From assembly GCA_044224515.1 (NCBI GenBank), contig JBGAKH010000004.1, forward strand, positions 62,001 to 126,000: a stretch of DNA of 64,000 nucleotides, in the 5' to 3' direction. A program made the position numbers and the translations under genes. Source of the stretch: JBBATK01 sp044224515 (GTDB lineage Bacteria; Bacteroidota; Ignavibacteria; Kapaibacteriales; NICIL-2). The notes under the pieces were generated by a model that worked only from the letters and a program-made list of their open reading frames with translations, was not told the origin of the DNA and did no database searches. This document shows, in pieces, positions 1-9,382 of this stretch. Position 1 is the first letter of the stretch; each line of letters opens with the position of its first letter.

Positions 1-1728
1 AGTGGATACTGCCCAAGCTGAAGGGCATTCCCATTGAGCAATCTGCTTCCAGCCAAAAGGTCCGCGGCCCGAAGTATAGGTAGCATTCGGGACCATTTGG
101 TCTACAGAGAATGTATCAAGGTTACTAACGCGTGCGCGATACAGACGGTAACCCATGAAATCCATACCACGTTCTTGCTTGTCGATAGAATTTTCAGAGG
201 TACTGTCCCATTTCACGATTACCGCGTTATTCAACGGCGCCCATGTCGTTTGACAGATATCGGGAGGAACCGGTGTCGCAAAAGCATTATCATAGACTGC
301 CTGCGCAAACTTGTCACGACGAACGAGGTCTGACAAATCCACACTATCACCGGTAGCTTCGCCACCACGTCCCGGAGACGCAAAGATCATACCGATGACG
401 ACTCGCGCAGTATCTCCCGGAGCCATATTGAAAGGTCCGGTAGCCATCAGGAAGCGCTTATCGCCTGCGGCAGCATCACCTTCACGAACACCAAGCGACA
501 TAAAGTCATAACGATTAATGTCATTTGTTGGGTCATTCGCAATAATCCAGTTACGGAAGGTTTGCAAACCAAGCTGCTCGTTGTTTGCGTAATAAGCCTT
601 GTCATGACGGATGTAGCGTGTTGAAGGATCTACTGCAGGGCTCTCTAGGAAGTCCATACCAATATATCCAAAACCTTTACCCTTTTCAGGAGCATTGTTG
701 CCGGTTTCAGACCACTGGAATGCCAAGTTCAAAGTGGTGTCTTGCGAGTAATAGTTAACGCGGTCATTACTTGCAATCGCACCTGCTCCACCGGTGATAG
801 GACCGATATCAAAGTCATAAGCAGGAGCCATCCAACATTTCAACAATGAATCCGAAGAACGGTTAATCACATTGTAAGCGATGAAGATGAAGTTCTCGTA
901 CTCACCATAACCCCAGGAGTAAATGGTTTGCTCGTATTGCAAGCGAAGCGGATAACCAAAACTCGAGGAAATATCAGCGCCGTCAGGATAGTTACGAAGG
1001 TCTGTGTCTTTGTATGTCGAGAAAATATCTTCTCCTGAAATTACAACGGGACCTTTATGCTTTCCATCGTCCCATTGCGGCATAGAATCTGATGTACGTT
1101 GCTGTGTATTATACAGGTAGGACCCGTGATACCGAGATACATCCTTACGGAACATATCGCGTGATAAGGTATCAGTTTTTGGACGATTGTCCCAAACACA
1201 CCAGTTCGGTCCATCCGCCGCGTTGCGAGGGGTACCGTTTGAGTTGAAATCCGTTGACAAGTATGTGCGGTACATCTTGCGCGCATCGTCCGTCTCAACC
1301 ATCAAATCTCCGTCTTCAATACGGCCCGGTGACATGAATGATGAACCGGAATTCGGATCGTAACTGATAACAGACATCTTGCGGAAAAGCGTGGTATCCT
1401 TGCCCGTAGCGGAGTCATGACGAACACGGCCCTTTACTGCACCGAACCATACTCCACCACCAAACACATATTGGTTTACGGATCCACGCGGCCAACGACC
1501 ACCGCCCTGGTTTGACGCAACGTTCAAACCGAAAATGCCGTAATTGGTTGTGAAAAACTCGACTTTGGAAATGGTATTTCTTTGCAAGTCGTTTATCGCG
1601 AACGTTCGAGCTTGTACTTTATTCTGCCCTTTATGCTTCGTTCGGTCGATATCCTTTGCGTTGAGTACACTCAACATCGACAGCGCAGCCGCAATCACAG
1701 CGTACGCCTTGAAGTGTCGTAGTCTCAT
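1..1728 (-). CDS. Exported FN3-like protein, 3' end missing (partial)
   Basis: An open frame of 576 codons starts at ATG 1728 and runs off the left edge without a stop, so the C-terminus is not visible. An AGGAG box lies 9 nt before the ATG. The first ~24 residues (MRLRHFKAYAVIAAALSML...) form a Sec signal peptide. The rest is rich in aromatic, Gly and Asp residues, as in Bacteroidota surface proteins. Near residues 520-545 a stretch ending GYRLYRARV resembles the strands of a fibronectin type III domain. It follows the TonB receptor gene by 45 bp on the same strand and is probably co-transcribed with it, so a role at the same surface complex is plausible. I recognise no catalytic motif. A T9SS sorting domain may lie in the missing end, but this cannot be seen. 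The existence of the gene is secure; its function is unknown. Confidence 0.85.
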   Translation of the reverse strand, partial: MRLRHFKAYAVIAAALSMLSVLNAKDIDRTKHKGQNKVQARTFAINDLQRNTISKVEFFTTNYGIFGLNVASNQGGGRWPRGSVNQYVFGGGVWFGAVKGRVRHDSATGKDTTLFRKMSVISYDPNSGSSFMSPGRIEDGDLMVETDDARKMYRTYLSTDFNSNGTPRNAADGPNWCVWDNRPKTDTLSRDMFRKDVSRYHGSYLYNTQQRTSDSMPQWDDGKHKGPVVISGEDIFSTYKDTDLRNYPDGADISSSFGYPLRLQYEQTIYSWGYGEYENFIFIAYNVINRSSDSLLKCWMAPAYDFDIGPITGGAGAIASNDRVNYYSQDTTLNLAFQWSETGNNAPEKGKGFGYIGMDFLESPAVDPSTRYIRHDKAYYANNEQLGLQTFRNWIIANDPTNDINRYDFMSLGVREGDAAAGDKRFLMATGPFNMAPGDTARVVIGMIFASPGRGGEATGDSVDLSDLVRRDKFAQAVYDNAFATPVPPDICQTTWAPLNNAVIVKWDSTSENSIDKQERGMDFMGYRLYRARVSNLDTFSVDQMVPNATYTSGRGPFGWKQIAQWECPSAWAVST

Positions 1729-1773
1729 AACAGAATCTCCTGAATTTTATATAATCTCTTTATTTACAATTTT

Positions 1774-4700
1774 TTAGAACCGGATATTCACACCGAAGTA
1801 CACTTGGCGCGGGTATTGGTAGTTAACGCTGCGTTTAATTGAGTCGTTAACGTAGCGATGGAACATCGTGAACTGTTCAAGTTGTGTTACGATTCCATCT
1901 TCATTGATATCCGCATTCGCATTGTAGAGTCGACGGCCTAAACGATCATACTGTGTGATTTCTGTCGACTTACCATTGTAAGGATCTGCTTTTGCATACC
2001 ACGGTCCCAATGGGAATTCACCTTGCTGCTTATAGAGATTCACACCATCATTGTCGGGACTTTGTGTACGGTCGTATACAAGAATCGGTTCGGTTCTGTT
2101 GGTGAGGTTAATGACATCGACATAAAGTTCGAGTTCGGTTGTACCTAGGCTCGAGATGATATCACCAAGGGGAATTTTACGGGAGATGTGTAAATCAATA
2201 TCCCACAAGGAAGGATAACGTTCACCGTTATAATCACCGGCTTGACCGCCCTTAAGATCCAGAAGTGTGTAGGGTTGACCCGTTTGATAGACGCCGGTAA
2301 AATTGATGGTGAAGTTCTCAAGGATCTTCGTGCCGGCGATGCTCGGGCCTTCGTTTGACCCGAAGATAAATCCACCATTAAAGTTAACACGATGACGACG
2401 GTCATAGGTCAAAGCAGATTCCGTCAAAGGAAACACCTTCTTGTCGGTGTAGGGGTCACTGGTTCCGATGATGAGGTTGTAGTTAGTACCTAGACTTGAG
2501 GACGTACCAACGGCGTATTGCAATGTGTAGTTAAGACTGAATTCAAAGTTGTCGGCGAGTTTACGGCGCAGTGAAATTTCTGTTCCGCGAACATTTCCGT
2601 ATTCACCGTTTGTAACATAGGAATACGGGAAACGATTGTCCGGAACGTATGACAAACCTGTTAGCGAGTAGACATCTTTGTAGTATGCTGTTATCTCCAA
2701 ACCAACGTTATCGGACAACTGAGTCGTGTAGGATACGTTGTACTGATTTGTACGCTCAGGTTCCAAATTGGGGTTAGAGACAATCGCGTTACCACGACGA
2801 ACAACCGAGCTAATATTATCATACAACGATGAGAAGACCGGCACCTGTGTGTAAATACCATATGCGATCGAGAAGTAGCTGCCTTCACTAATCGGGTAGG
2901 ATACGAACAAACGAGGGCTAACTTGTGCTTTAAATGTAGCGTCTGACTTAACACCCTCTGTCAAAGTCGGGTCCAAAGAGTACTGTGTACTGGGGTCAAA
3001 CATATCAAGACGAATGCTGGGTGTGAAGACGATGCTATTATAGCTAATCTGATCTTGCACATACAACGAAGCAATCATCGCGTTCTTTGGTTTCGAGCCA
3101 ATCTCGCGTTCAGCTGCTGTTTGACTGTAAATATCACCACCAAAACGGTCGTCATAAACATCATAAAAAGGAAAACCACTCCAGGGAAGGCCATTGTTGT
3201 AATGACGCAATGTGTAGCGACGAACGTCAACTCCACCTTGTAGACCGTGTTTAACTTCTCCAATTTGAATGCCGGTTTGATAGTCACCTTTAAACTGAAG
3301 GAAAGAGCTTCCGCGATACTCAAGGCCCCCACCTCCACTGCTATTGAAGACATTGGTCAAACCATAGGGATTATTTGTGCCGGATTTGTCCTCACCATCT
3401 TCGATATACCCCGTCACGTTGCTAGGTACTGAGGTGACAAATGGGCGCTTAGGGTCATTATCTAGGTAGACAGTACCAGAGATACCACGATAGTTATCAA
3501 GTGCTTTATCCCCCTGGCTACCGGTCTTCGGGATGAGTTTATCACCTGCCGGGTTTACAACCAAGTTGTCCGCAGGGTCAACAAGTTTATAACCACCAAA
3601 GAAGCTTGGACCTGCAATAGAATTTGAAACCTTGGAAGGATCAACTAAAACACCATTCTTCAACAAAGATCCCGCACCAAGATCGAATGCTCTGCGAGAT
3701 TCATCGCTGACGTTCGTATTGAGAGAGATCGTTGCTTCGTAGAAACTCGTTTCGTTGAGTTCATGGTTCAAACGAACGTAATAGCTTGAAATCGTATTAT
3801 TGATCGCATTCATGTGTGCAGCATTGGCCGCCACGTTCGAATACACGAGAGTGTCGTTTAGACCGGTTGCGTCATTCTTTTGGAAAACCATGGAAGGTGT
3901 ATTGTCATACAACCAGCCCCACATACCTGTATTGCTCGGAACTGTAACCAATGAAGTCATACCCCATGAGCCACCAAATTGGAGACGAATTCCGTCAGTA
4001 AGTTTAATGGGAATACGAGCTGTAATGTTGCGAACCATAGTACTGTTGTCGGCGAAGTGTCCGAGGGAATTTCCGGCCGCATCTTTGGCGTCGATACCGC
4101 TACCCAAGTAATTCGTCGAATTCACTGTACGATAGTCGCTGTTAAAGTACTTGGCCGAAAGGAAGAATGTAGAGCCAGTCAGTCCCGGTACAGGTCCGCC
4201 TAAACCAAACTCAAACGTGTTTTCGTTGGCAGCAAGAGCCTTAAGACCGTTCTTTGCACTTCCCCACAATGACGGAAGATCTGTCATCCAGCTCAGACTA
4301 CCTTCGTACTTGTCTGTACGACCGGTTTTAACTGTCTGATTGATAACACCTGCGGTTGTTTGACCGTACTCGCCACCGGCATTACCACGAATGACGTTTA
4401 CACCGGAGGTTGCATTCTTAGCTGCCGTTGGAGCATACTTCAAATCACCGGTTACGGTTGCAGCGCTTCCAAATCCACCGCTGATAGGGTCGGAAACATC
4501 TTGACCGTCAACAAGCATTTTTGTGTCTGTAGTACGGCTTCCGCGAATACTAATACCACCTCCACTCGAAAGCACACCCGATGTTGTTAGGGCCGCTTGC
4601 TGAGCGTTCGTTTTTCCGGCTGTCGAGGTCAACTCTTCGCTATTCACAGTTTGAGTCACAGCAACGGTTTTTACGTCGTTGATTGGCTTGGCCGCTGTCA

Positions 4701-5040
4701 CCTCAACAACCTTTGTTTCTTTGGCAACTTCTTTGAGCTTGATAGTACCCAAATTCGAGGTCTGATCGGCGTTGATTGTTGTCTTCCGAATTTCAGTACC
4801 TAGACCGGCAAATGATATTTGTATATCATAGGCACCGGCCGGGATATTCTTGATTTCAAAGGTTCCGTCCTTACCGGAATAGCCGCCCTTTTGTGTTCCC
4901 AGAACACGTATAGTGGCTCGAGAAATGGGTGCATTCTTAACATCTTTGATGACACCCGCCACGCTGCCGTTTGTGCCGGCATACATGTCGAGTGACAAAA
5001 GAGATACCAAGAGCACGAGATATATAATCCGTTGCTTCAT
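1774..5040 (-). CDS. TonB-dependent receptor with carboxypeptidase-regulatory-like domain
   Basis: A 1088-residue outer-membrane receptor of the large Bacteroidota type. ATG 5040 is preferred over upstream in-frame codons because it begins a clean signal peptide (MKQRIIYLVLLVSLLSL) and has a TTGGAG box 6 nt upstream. Residues ~22-110 form a CarboxypepD_reg-like beta-sandwich (GSVAGVIKD..., with DGTFEIKNIPAGAYDI). A plug domain follows at ~115-240, with IRGSRTTDTKMLVDGQ and GNAGGEYGQTTAGVINQ. The remainder is a long barrel that ends in an aromatic residue (FGVNIRF), as expected for BAM-dependent insertion. Such receptors import large or scarce substrates using TonB energy. The substrate cannot be read from the sequence. 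It lies downstream of a T9SS cargo gene and an ECF sigma/anti-sigma pair on the same strand, so sigma-controlled expression is possible. Confidence 0.93.
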   Translation of the reverse strand: MKQRIIYLVLLVSLLSLDMYAGTNGSVAGVIKDVKNAPISRATIRVLGTQKGGYSGKDGTFEIKNIPAGAYDIQISFAGLGTEIRKTTINADQTSNLGTIKLKEVAKETKVVEVTAAKPINDVKTVAVTQTVNSEELTSTAGKTNAQQAALTTSGVLSSGGGISIRGSRTTDTKMLVDGQDVSDPISGGFGSAATVTGDLKYAPTAAKNATSGVNVIRGNAGGEYGQTTAGVINQTVKTGRTDKYEGSLSWMTDLPSLWGSAKNGLKALAANENTFEFGLGGPVPGLTGSTFFLSAKYFNSDYRTVNSTNYLGSGIDAKDAAGNSLGHFADNSTMVRNITARIPIKLTDGIRLQFGGSWGMTSLVTVPSNTGMWGWLYDNTPSMVFQKNDATGLNDTLVYSNVAANAAHMNAINNTISSYYVRLNHELNETSFYEATISLNTNVSDESRRAFDLGAGSLLKNGVLVDPSKVSNSIAGPSFFGGYKLVDPADNLVVNPAGDKLIPKTGSQGDKALDNYRGISGTVYLDNDPKRPFVTSVPSNVTGYIEDGEDKSGTNNPYGLTNVFNSSGGGGLEYRGSSFLQFKGDYQTGIQIGEVKHGLQGGVDVRRYTLRHYNNGLPWSGFPFYDVYDDRFGGDIYSQTAAEREIGSKPKNAMIASLYVQDQISYNSIVFTPSIRLDMFDPSTQYSLDPTLTEGVKSDATFKAQVSPRLFVSYPISEGSYFSIAYGIYTQVPVFSSLYDNISSVVRRGNAIVSNPNLEPERTNQYNVSYTTQLSDNVGLEITAYYKDVYSLTGLSYVPDNRFPYSYVTNGEYGNVRGTEISLRRKLADNFEFSLNYTLQYAVGTSSSLGTNYNLIIGTSDPYTDKKVFPLTESALTYDRRHRVNFNGGFIFGSNEGPSIAGTKILENFTINFTGVYQTGQPYTLLDLKGGQAGDYNGERYPSLWDIDLHISRKIPLGDIISSLGTTELELYVDVINLTNRTEPILVYDRTQSPDNDGVNLYKQQGEFPLGPWYAKADPYNGKSTEITQYDRLGRRLYNANADINEDGIVTQLEQFTMFHRYVNDSIKRSVNYQYPRQVYFGVNIRF

Positions 5041-5087
5041 ACAAGCTCCAAGAATGTAGAGTTTTGATAATATTCTTCTTCGTGTTA

Positions 5088-5141
5088 TGCGCGCGCTTCT
5101 CTCACCGGCTGACACAAAGTATCAACCCGGAAGCGCGCGCA
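5088..5141 (-). other. Long intercistronic stem-loop
   Basis: Two perfect 12-nt complementary arms, TGCGCGCGCTTC (5088-5099) and GAAGCGCGCGCA (5130-5141), are separated by 30 nt. The spacer can itself pair: GGTTGATAC with GTGTCAGCC around a TTT loop, using two G-U pairs. The whole element could therefore form one extended hairpin in the minus-strand transcript. No U-tract follows on the transcribed strand, so a simple intrinsic terminator is unlikely. It sits between the T9SS cargo gene (stop at 5182) and the TonB receptor start (5040). It could be an mRNA-processing or stability element that gives the two genes different expression levels. Confidence 0.6.
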
Positions 5142-5181
5142 ACTCCCCTGTCTTATACTACCCGATCGTTGCTCGTTAGGA

Positions 5182-7251
5182 TTAGCGAACGATGTTAAGT
5201 GATTTGGTAAACACATTCGACGCTGCAATGACGCGTACGATGTAGGTACCGCTAGCCAATTGGTTCGTATTCATCGTGTAAAAACGTGAACCGGAGCCAA
5301 CAAATTCGATATTCTGTGATACTACTACTTGACCAAGTTCGTTAACTACTTGAAGAGTGCCGTTTTGTGCATCAGAGTTGAAGCTCAAGGTTACAAGGTC
5401 ACTTGCCGGATTAGGACTGATGCTCAAGTTGCCGCTGTTTACCTTGTTATCGTCGCTAACACCAACCTTGGTCAAACCATCCCACTCCGGCAGGTCTGCA
5501 ACATTGAAGTTGCTGATAGTCACATACTGCTTGTAAGCATCATAGCTGGAAGAATTGGAGCTTGCCATACGCATTTGTGACTCATAGAGTTGCTCGCGAA
5601 TAGTAGATCCTTTCTCCGCTGTTTGAACTGTAACGATCGGCACATTCTTCATATCAGCCGGCCAAATTGTCGGAACCCAGGTCGTACGGTCAAGAATGTT
5701 GCTTTGTGTTACGTTTTTCGGTGTTGACCATGTGTCTCCGGACGCGGAGCGTGTACAAATGATGACGTCTGTTGTCAGCAATGTATCATCTGCATTATCC
5801 TCGTTTTTGAAGGCATAAATTTTAGCTTCAAGGAACTTTAGGATTACATTGTTGTCATCGGCTGTAACGCAAGCTTGCAATTCGTTACCCATCTGACTTG
5901 GTCCGCCCGCACCGTCTTGGTCGAACACGCGATAGAAGTCGGCATTCTCAAACATGGAGATGTCGGCAACTTTGCGCATACCCCATTGACCATTTGCATA
6001 GTAACATTCAACGAGATGACTGGGGACATTAGTATTAGAGCTGTAGAATTGTGTGAAGCAGCTGAAATTGCCATTGCCATATGCAACAAAAGCATACGAT
6101 GTCAAACGAATTGCAGCCGAAGCATCATTGGATGAACGACGCCAGTCAAAGAAACACTCGCTGGTATCAACACCCATTTTGTTTGCGTATGCTAGGAACA
6201 CTGAATACGGCATGACGTTGAAGTCGCCCCAGGTTGCGCCGTGATCGGTCGACTTGGACACACCAAAGGTGTGGTGCAGTGTATCCTCTGTGGCCAGGAA
6301 GTTGCCAAAAGTTGCGTTGTAGAAGTTACCTGCTTTGTCACGCGTGAAACCGACATGGGTACGCCATGCGCCTGAGTGCGATTCTACCATACGGAACTTG
6401 GATGCGCTCCATGCATTCGGTATAGTCATTGCTGCCTTGCCGGTGCCCATGAAGTCTTTGGTCATGAGAGCTTGCGCATTTAAGAGCTCTGATGGAGTGC
6501 TTGCTGAATCGCTAGGAATTAGATCAACAGCAAAGTTGAAGTTCAACTTGCTGGCATCAGGAGCTTGATATGCAGCGGTTGTGCAATCCGTACCCCACCA
6601 AAACTTAGATCCATTGACATCTACTTCAGCAGTAAGGTCTTCTGTTCCGGCTGCCGTTCCGGCATCGTTTGCTTGATATCCGATTACACTTCCATCCCAT
6701 GTACGCTCAGCACCGGAACCTGTACCGCTTGACTTCGTCAAAGGAGCAACAAAACCGAAGATTGCTTCGGATGCATCCGTGTGACCTTCCGGAACAGAAA
6801 TATCAACACTTGGGTAACGAGGCGCTCCGTTGTTTCCGCCTGTGTACAAAGCGAAATTGTTTTGCCATGATTTACCGAGATCGGTAGAGATCAATAAGCG
6901 CAGACTATTTGAGTTGTTCGGATTGCCTGTGTTTTCGGGTGGAAGGGCTCCACGCTTGATAATCGCAAACAATCCGGTTGCAGGATTGTAGCACAGAGGT
7001 TGTTGTTCACCACCATAGAATGAATAGGCGTTGAACAAAGAATCGATTACACGGTACTCGGCTGTCGACTGAATCTTAACAGAGCCTGATTGGGCTTTGA
7101 CAACCGGTAAACCTGTCAATCTTGGTTTGATTGTTTTAGCTGATAGTCCAAAGTTTGGACGATACGGAGCTGGTTCACCGTTAGAAGCTAGCAGCGAAAT
7201 GCTCAAAAGCACACCACCGCACAAAGACCAGAAAGGAGTAGATTTTTTCAT
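5182..7251 (-). CDS. T9SS-secreted protein with Asp-box (BNR-like) motifs
   Basis: A 689-residue secreted protein. The frame opens at a TTG (7299), but ATG 7251 starts a proper signal peptide (MKKSTPFWSLCGGVLLSISLL) and is preferred. The last ~85 residues form a T9SS type A sorting domain: SISPNPASD, then TLQVVNELGQVV, then LASGTYIVRV and a short basic end. The protein is therefore exported by Sec, moved across the outer membrane by T9SS, and attached to or released from the surface. Two Asp-box motifs typical of sialidase-like propellers are visible near residues 120 (STDLGKSWQN) and 330 (STDHGATWGD). These are fold markers only. No sialidase catalytic set is evident, so the activity is not assigned. 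It precedes the TonB receptor gene, from which it is separated by a long hairpin. Confidence 0.88.
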   Translation of the reverse strand: MKKSTPFWSLCGGVLLSISLLASNGEPAPYRPNFGLSAKTIKPRLTGLPVVKAQSGSVKIQSTAEYRVIDSLFNAYSFYGGEQQPLCYNPATGLFAIIKRGALPPENTGNPNNSNSLRLLISTDLGKSWQNNFALYTGGNNGAPRYPSVDISVPEGHTDASEAIFGFVAPLTKSSGTGSGAERTWDGSVIGYQANDAGTAAGTEDLTAEVDVNGSKFWWGTDCTTAAYQAPDASKLNFNFAVDLIPSDSASTPSELLNAQALMTKDFMGTGKAAMTIPNAWSASKFRMVESHSGAWRTHVGFTRDKAGNFYNATFGNFLATEDTLHHTFGVSKSTDHGATWGDFNVMPYSVFLAYANKMGVDTSECFFDWRRSSNDASAAIRLTSYAFVAYGNGNFSCFTQFYSSNTNVPSHLVECYYANGQWGMRKVADISMFENADFYRVFDQDGAGGPSQMGNELQACVTADDNNVILKFLEAKIYAFKNEDNADDTLLTTDVIICTRSASGDTWSTPKNVTQSNILDRTTWVPTIWPADMKNVPIVTVQTAEKGSTIREQLYESQMRMASSNSSSYDAYKQYVTISNFNVADLPEWDGLTKVGVSDDNKVNSGNLSISPNPASDLVTLSFNSDAQNGTLQVVNELGQVVVSQNIEFVGSGSRFYTMNTNQLASGTYIVRVIAASNVFTKSLNIVR

Positions 7252-7365
7252 GGAAGCGACAGAGAATTGTGAAACGTTATTCTTTGTTAAGAGTTGCAAA
7301 CGACAAAAAGCAATATAAGAAGTGAACAGAACAGATCTAGGACAAAATTTCCCACAGTTTGGCGA

Positions 7366-8778
7366 TCAGAATTTTATTTGCACGCCATACATCACCGACA
7401 TCATAGTCTGCAAATTCTTGTCATTATTGCTGGTATTCTTGTCATCATAAAAGAACATACGTCCCTCGGTTCCAAGTGTAAGTGATACAGGGCCATACAC
7501 GCTCATGACCGACATCGCACGTGCAAACACTAATGGACCACCCTCCGATGTTCCAACAGCGAGCCGTGCTTTAACACTTAAATCGTTAGTGCTTACAACC
7601 GAACGCTCAATAAAAGCCGCGCCCCAAACCACGCTTCGCTCCGTACTCAACTCGCCGCTTCCTGACCCGATATGACCGGATCCGGAACCGTCGGTTGGAG
7701 GTGTAGTTGCGTTATCAAGGCTCAGTAATGTCGTTTTTTGCTTGGTTTCGCCACTTTGAACCAAGCCGGCCGTTGTACCGAATTGTCCGGGGATGTTCGC
7801 TACAATCGAGAAGGTTCCTAACTCCACTCCCATGTTGACGCTTTCATTAACCGGATATCCAATGCTTTGAGAAAAATGTTGAGCCGAGCCTGTCGAGGCA
7901 GAGGTCTTAACGATGCTCCCAACAAAGGTTCCCAATTGCACTTGCTCCGCTGCAGACGGAACATGATGCAGACCGGGTATGGCGTCCGAAACAACTGCCA
8001 ACGACATTGCCTGAGATTGCGGCGTAGTTTCACGCTGTGCCATTACTCGAGAATCGTCATTCTCTTGCATTGCAATGACTTGCGGATTTCTGAAGATCAT
8101 TTCATTACGTAGGACACGCAAGCGTTCCGATGAGGCAATTGCCTCCTCAAAGCTCGCATTTGGTCGAATAGTCTTTTCAACTGACTCACCAGCAGCTGAA
8201 ACATTCGAACCCAAACCGGCTACGCTCGTCGGAACACCGCTCGTCTCGCGGTCCTTTCCTACCGAAGCGTTGTTTGCAAAGGAAGCCAGCGTGGCACCCG
8301 TGGTATATACGCTAGATGCACGCACACCTGCGGAGCGCGGAGCGCTTCCGCCTAAAGAAGAGGGTCCGACAATGCGCAGTGGAGCACCTTCTTTCTCAAC
8401 AAAAGCAGTGCTTTGTTCTTGGGCCATCGATAATGAATCGCGATTTCCCCATCGAATCTCCTCACCTGCCATCAGGAAACACAGAACAAAAGCCGCACTT
8501 AAGGCAACTGCCGACTTACGACGTATTGGTGGTAAGGCTGCTACTTTTCGACGATTTTCTTCAAATTTGGACATAATAAGAGCATCTGTCGCAAGAAAGA
8601 GTTCATCGGGGGTATCAATAGCCTCAGACTCTGCCATCATTGCAACCGAAATAAGAGCAGCATGTTCAAACTCCAATCGAGCTGCGTCATTATCCGCTAA
8701 AAGCGCTCTCATTTCCGCATCTTCAGCGGTACTGAGCTCAGCATCTATGTATTTCGAGAAATACTCATCGAGATTCAT
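7366..8778 (-). CDS. Membrane anti-sigma-like protein with beta-rich C-terminal part
   Basis: A 470-residue protein whose ATG lies inside the upstream ECF sigma gene (14-bp overlap), an arrangement typical of a sigma factor and its anti-sigma partner. The N-terminal ~85 residues are acidic and helical (MNLDEYFSKYIDAELSTAEDAEM...), as in cytoplasmic anti-sigma domains, but lack the HxxxCxxC zinc motif. One membrane segment follows at ~88-105 (AVALSAAFVLCFLMAG). The remaining ~360 residues would be periplasmic: a low-complexity Ser/Thr/Ala/Gly region, then a segment after ~residue 270 with alternating beta-strand character that ends in QIKF, like an outer-membrane strand. That C-terminal part is unlike ordinary anti-sigma factors and may sense envelope state. 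The role is inferred from position and topology. Confidence 0.75.
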   Translation of the reverse strand: MNLDEYFSKYIDAELSTAEDAEMRALLADNDAARLEFEHAALISVAMMAESEAIDTPDELFLATDALIMSKFEENRRKVAALPPIRRKSAVALSAAFVLCFLMAGEEIRWGNRDSLSMAQEQSTAFVEKEGAPLRIVGPSSLGGSAPRSAGVRASSVYTTGATLASFANNASVGKDRETSGVPTSVAGLGSNVSAAGESVEKTIRPNASFEEAIASSERLRVLRNEMIFRNPQVIAMQENDDSRVMAQRETTPQSQAMSLAVVSDAIPGLHHVPSAAEQVQLGTFVGSIVKTSASTGSAQHFSQSIGYPVNESVNMGVELGTFSIVANIPGQFGTTAGLVQSGETKQKTTLLSLDNATTPPTDGSGSGHIGSGSGELSTERSVVWGAAFIERSVVSTNDLSVKARLAVGTSEGGPLVFARAMSVMSVYGPVSLTLGTEGRMFFYDDKNTSNNDKNLQTMMSVMYGVQIKF

Positions 8779-9382
8779 AACGTTCCTGCATTACAGGCAT
8801 CAAAAGTTTTCGGACAATTAATCGAGCCCGGTGGACTCGTACTTTGGCTAACGAGAGCTCGATGTGGAGGACTACCGATATCTGCTCATAACTTAATCCT
8901 TCATATTCACGTAAAACAAGAGCTTCACGGAATTCCGGACTTAAACTGTCTATGGCCTTTTGTATGTGCATGCGCAAGTACACATCTTCATCAACACTTT
9001 CTGCGTCTGAATGAACTACTTCATCGAAAACATCATCATTGCGTCGTGCGCGAATAACGTTCAGACAGACACGTCGAGCAATAGTGAATATCCAAGCCGG
9101 AAAGTTGTCACCGCGAAACTCCATGCGGTGTTCATAAGCTTTAATAAAGCTTTCTTGGTAGGCATCTTTTGCTAAGTCTTCATCTCCCAACATCTTAAGA
9201 CAGAATCTAAAGACCGGTTTGGAGAATTTCTTATGCAACCATTGAAAGGCTTGTGCATCGTCGGCGCAGAACAACTTCGCGGCGCGAAGCACTTCGTCGT
9301 CTTGGTCTCTATGTGCGGATCCAAATGACATACGCCTTTTGTGCACTAGTTCGAGAATCTGCTCGAGTGAAGATTGCTTCAC
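8765..9382 (-). CDS. RNA polymerase sigma factor, ECF (sigma-70 family)
   Basis: A 205-residue ECF sigma factor. Region 2 lies at about residues 45-115 (FRFCLKMLGDEDLAKDAYQ, then FPAWIFTIARRVCLNVIRARR). Region 4 lies at ~140-195 (AIDSLSPEFREALVLREYE, GLSYEQISVVL, then SLAKVRVHRARLIVRKLL). The start is GTG 9382, which has GGAG 7 nt upstream; an in-frame ATG at 9331 with an AAGG upstream is the alternative and would remove 17 residues. The gene overlaps the downstream anti-sigma-like gene. Known ECF factors are held by such a membrane partner and released by an envelope signal. Downstream on the same strand lie T9SS cargo and a TonB receptor, which are plausible targets, though this is inference. 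Confidence 0.93.
   Translation of the reverse strand: MKQSSLEQILELVHKRRMSFGSAHRDQDDEVLRAAKLFCADDAQAFQWLHKKFSKPVFRFCLKMLGDEDLAKDAYQESFIKAYEHRMEFRGDNFPAWIFTIARRVCLNVIRARRNDDVFDEVVHSDAESVDEDVYLRMHIQKAIDSLSPEFREALVLREYEGLSYEQISVVLHIELSLAKVRVHRARLIVRKLLMPVMQERYESR

Noticed and set aside
5088..5141. The long hairpin as an intrinsic terminator
   Set aside because: No U-tract follows on the transcribed strand.
8075..8821. A 248-codon plus-strand ORF opposite the anti-sigma-like gene
   Set aside because: It is fully antisense to a gene with clear topology and overlaps the sigma gene. Its protein shows no domain and is Ser/Ala/Arg rich, as expected from a mirrored frame.
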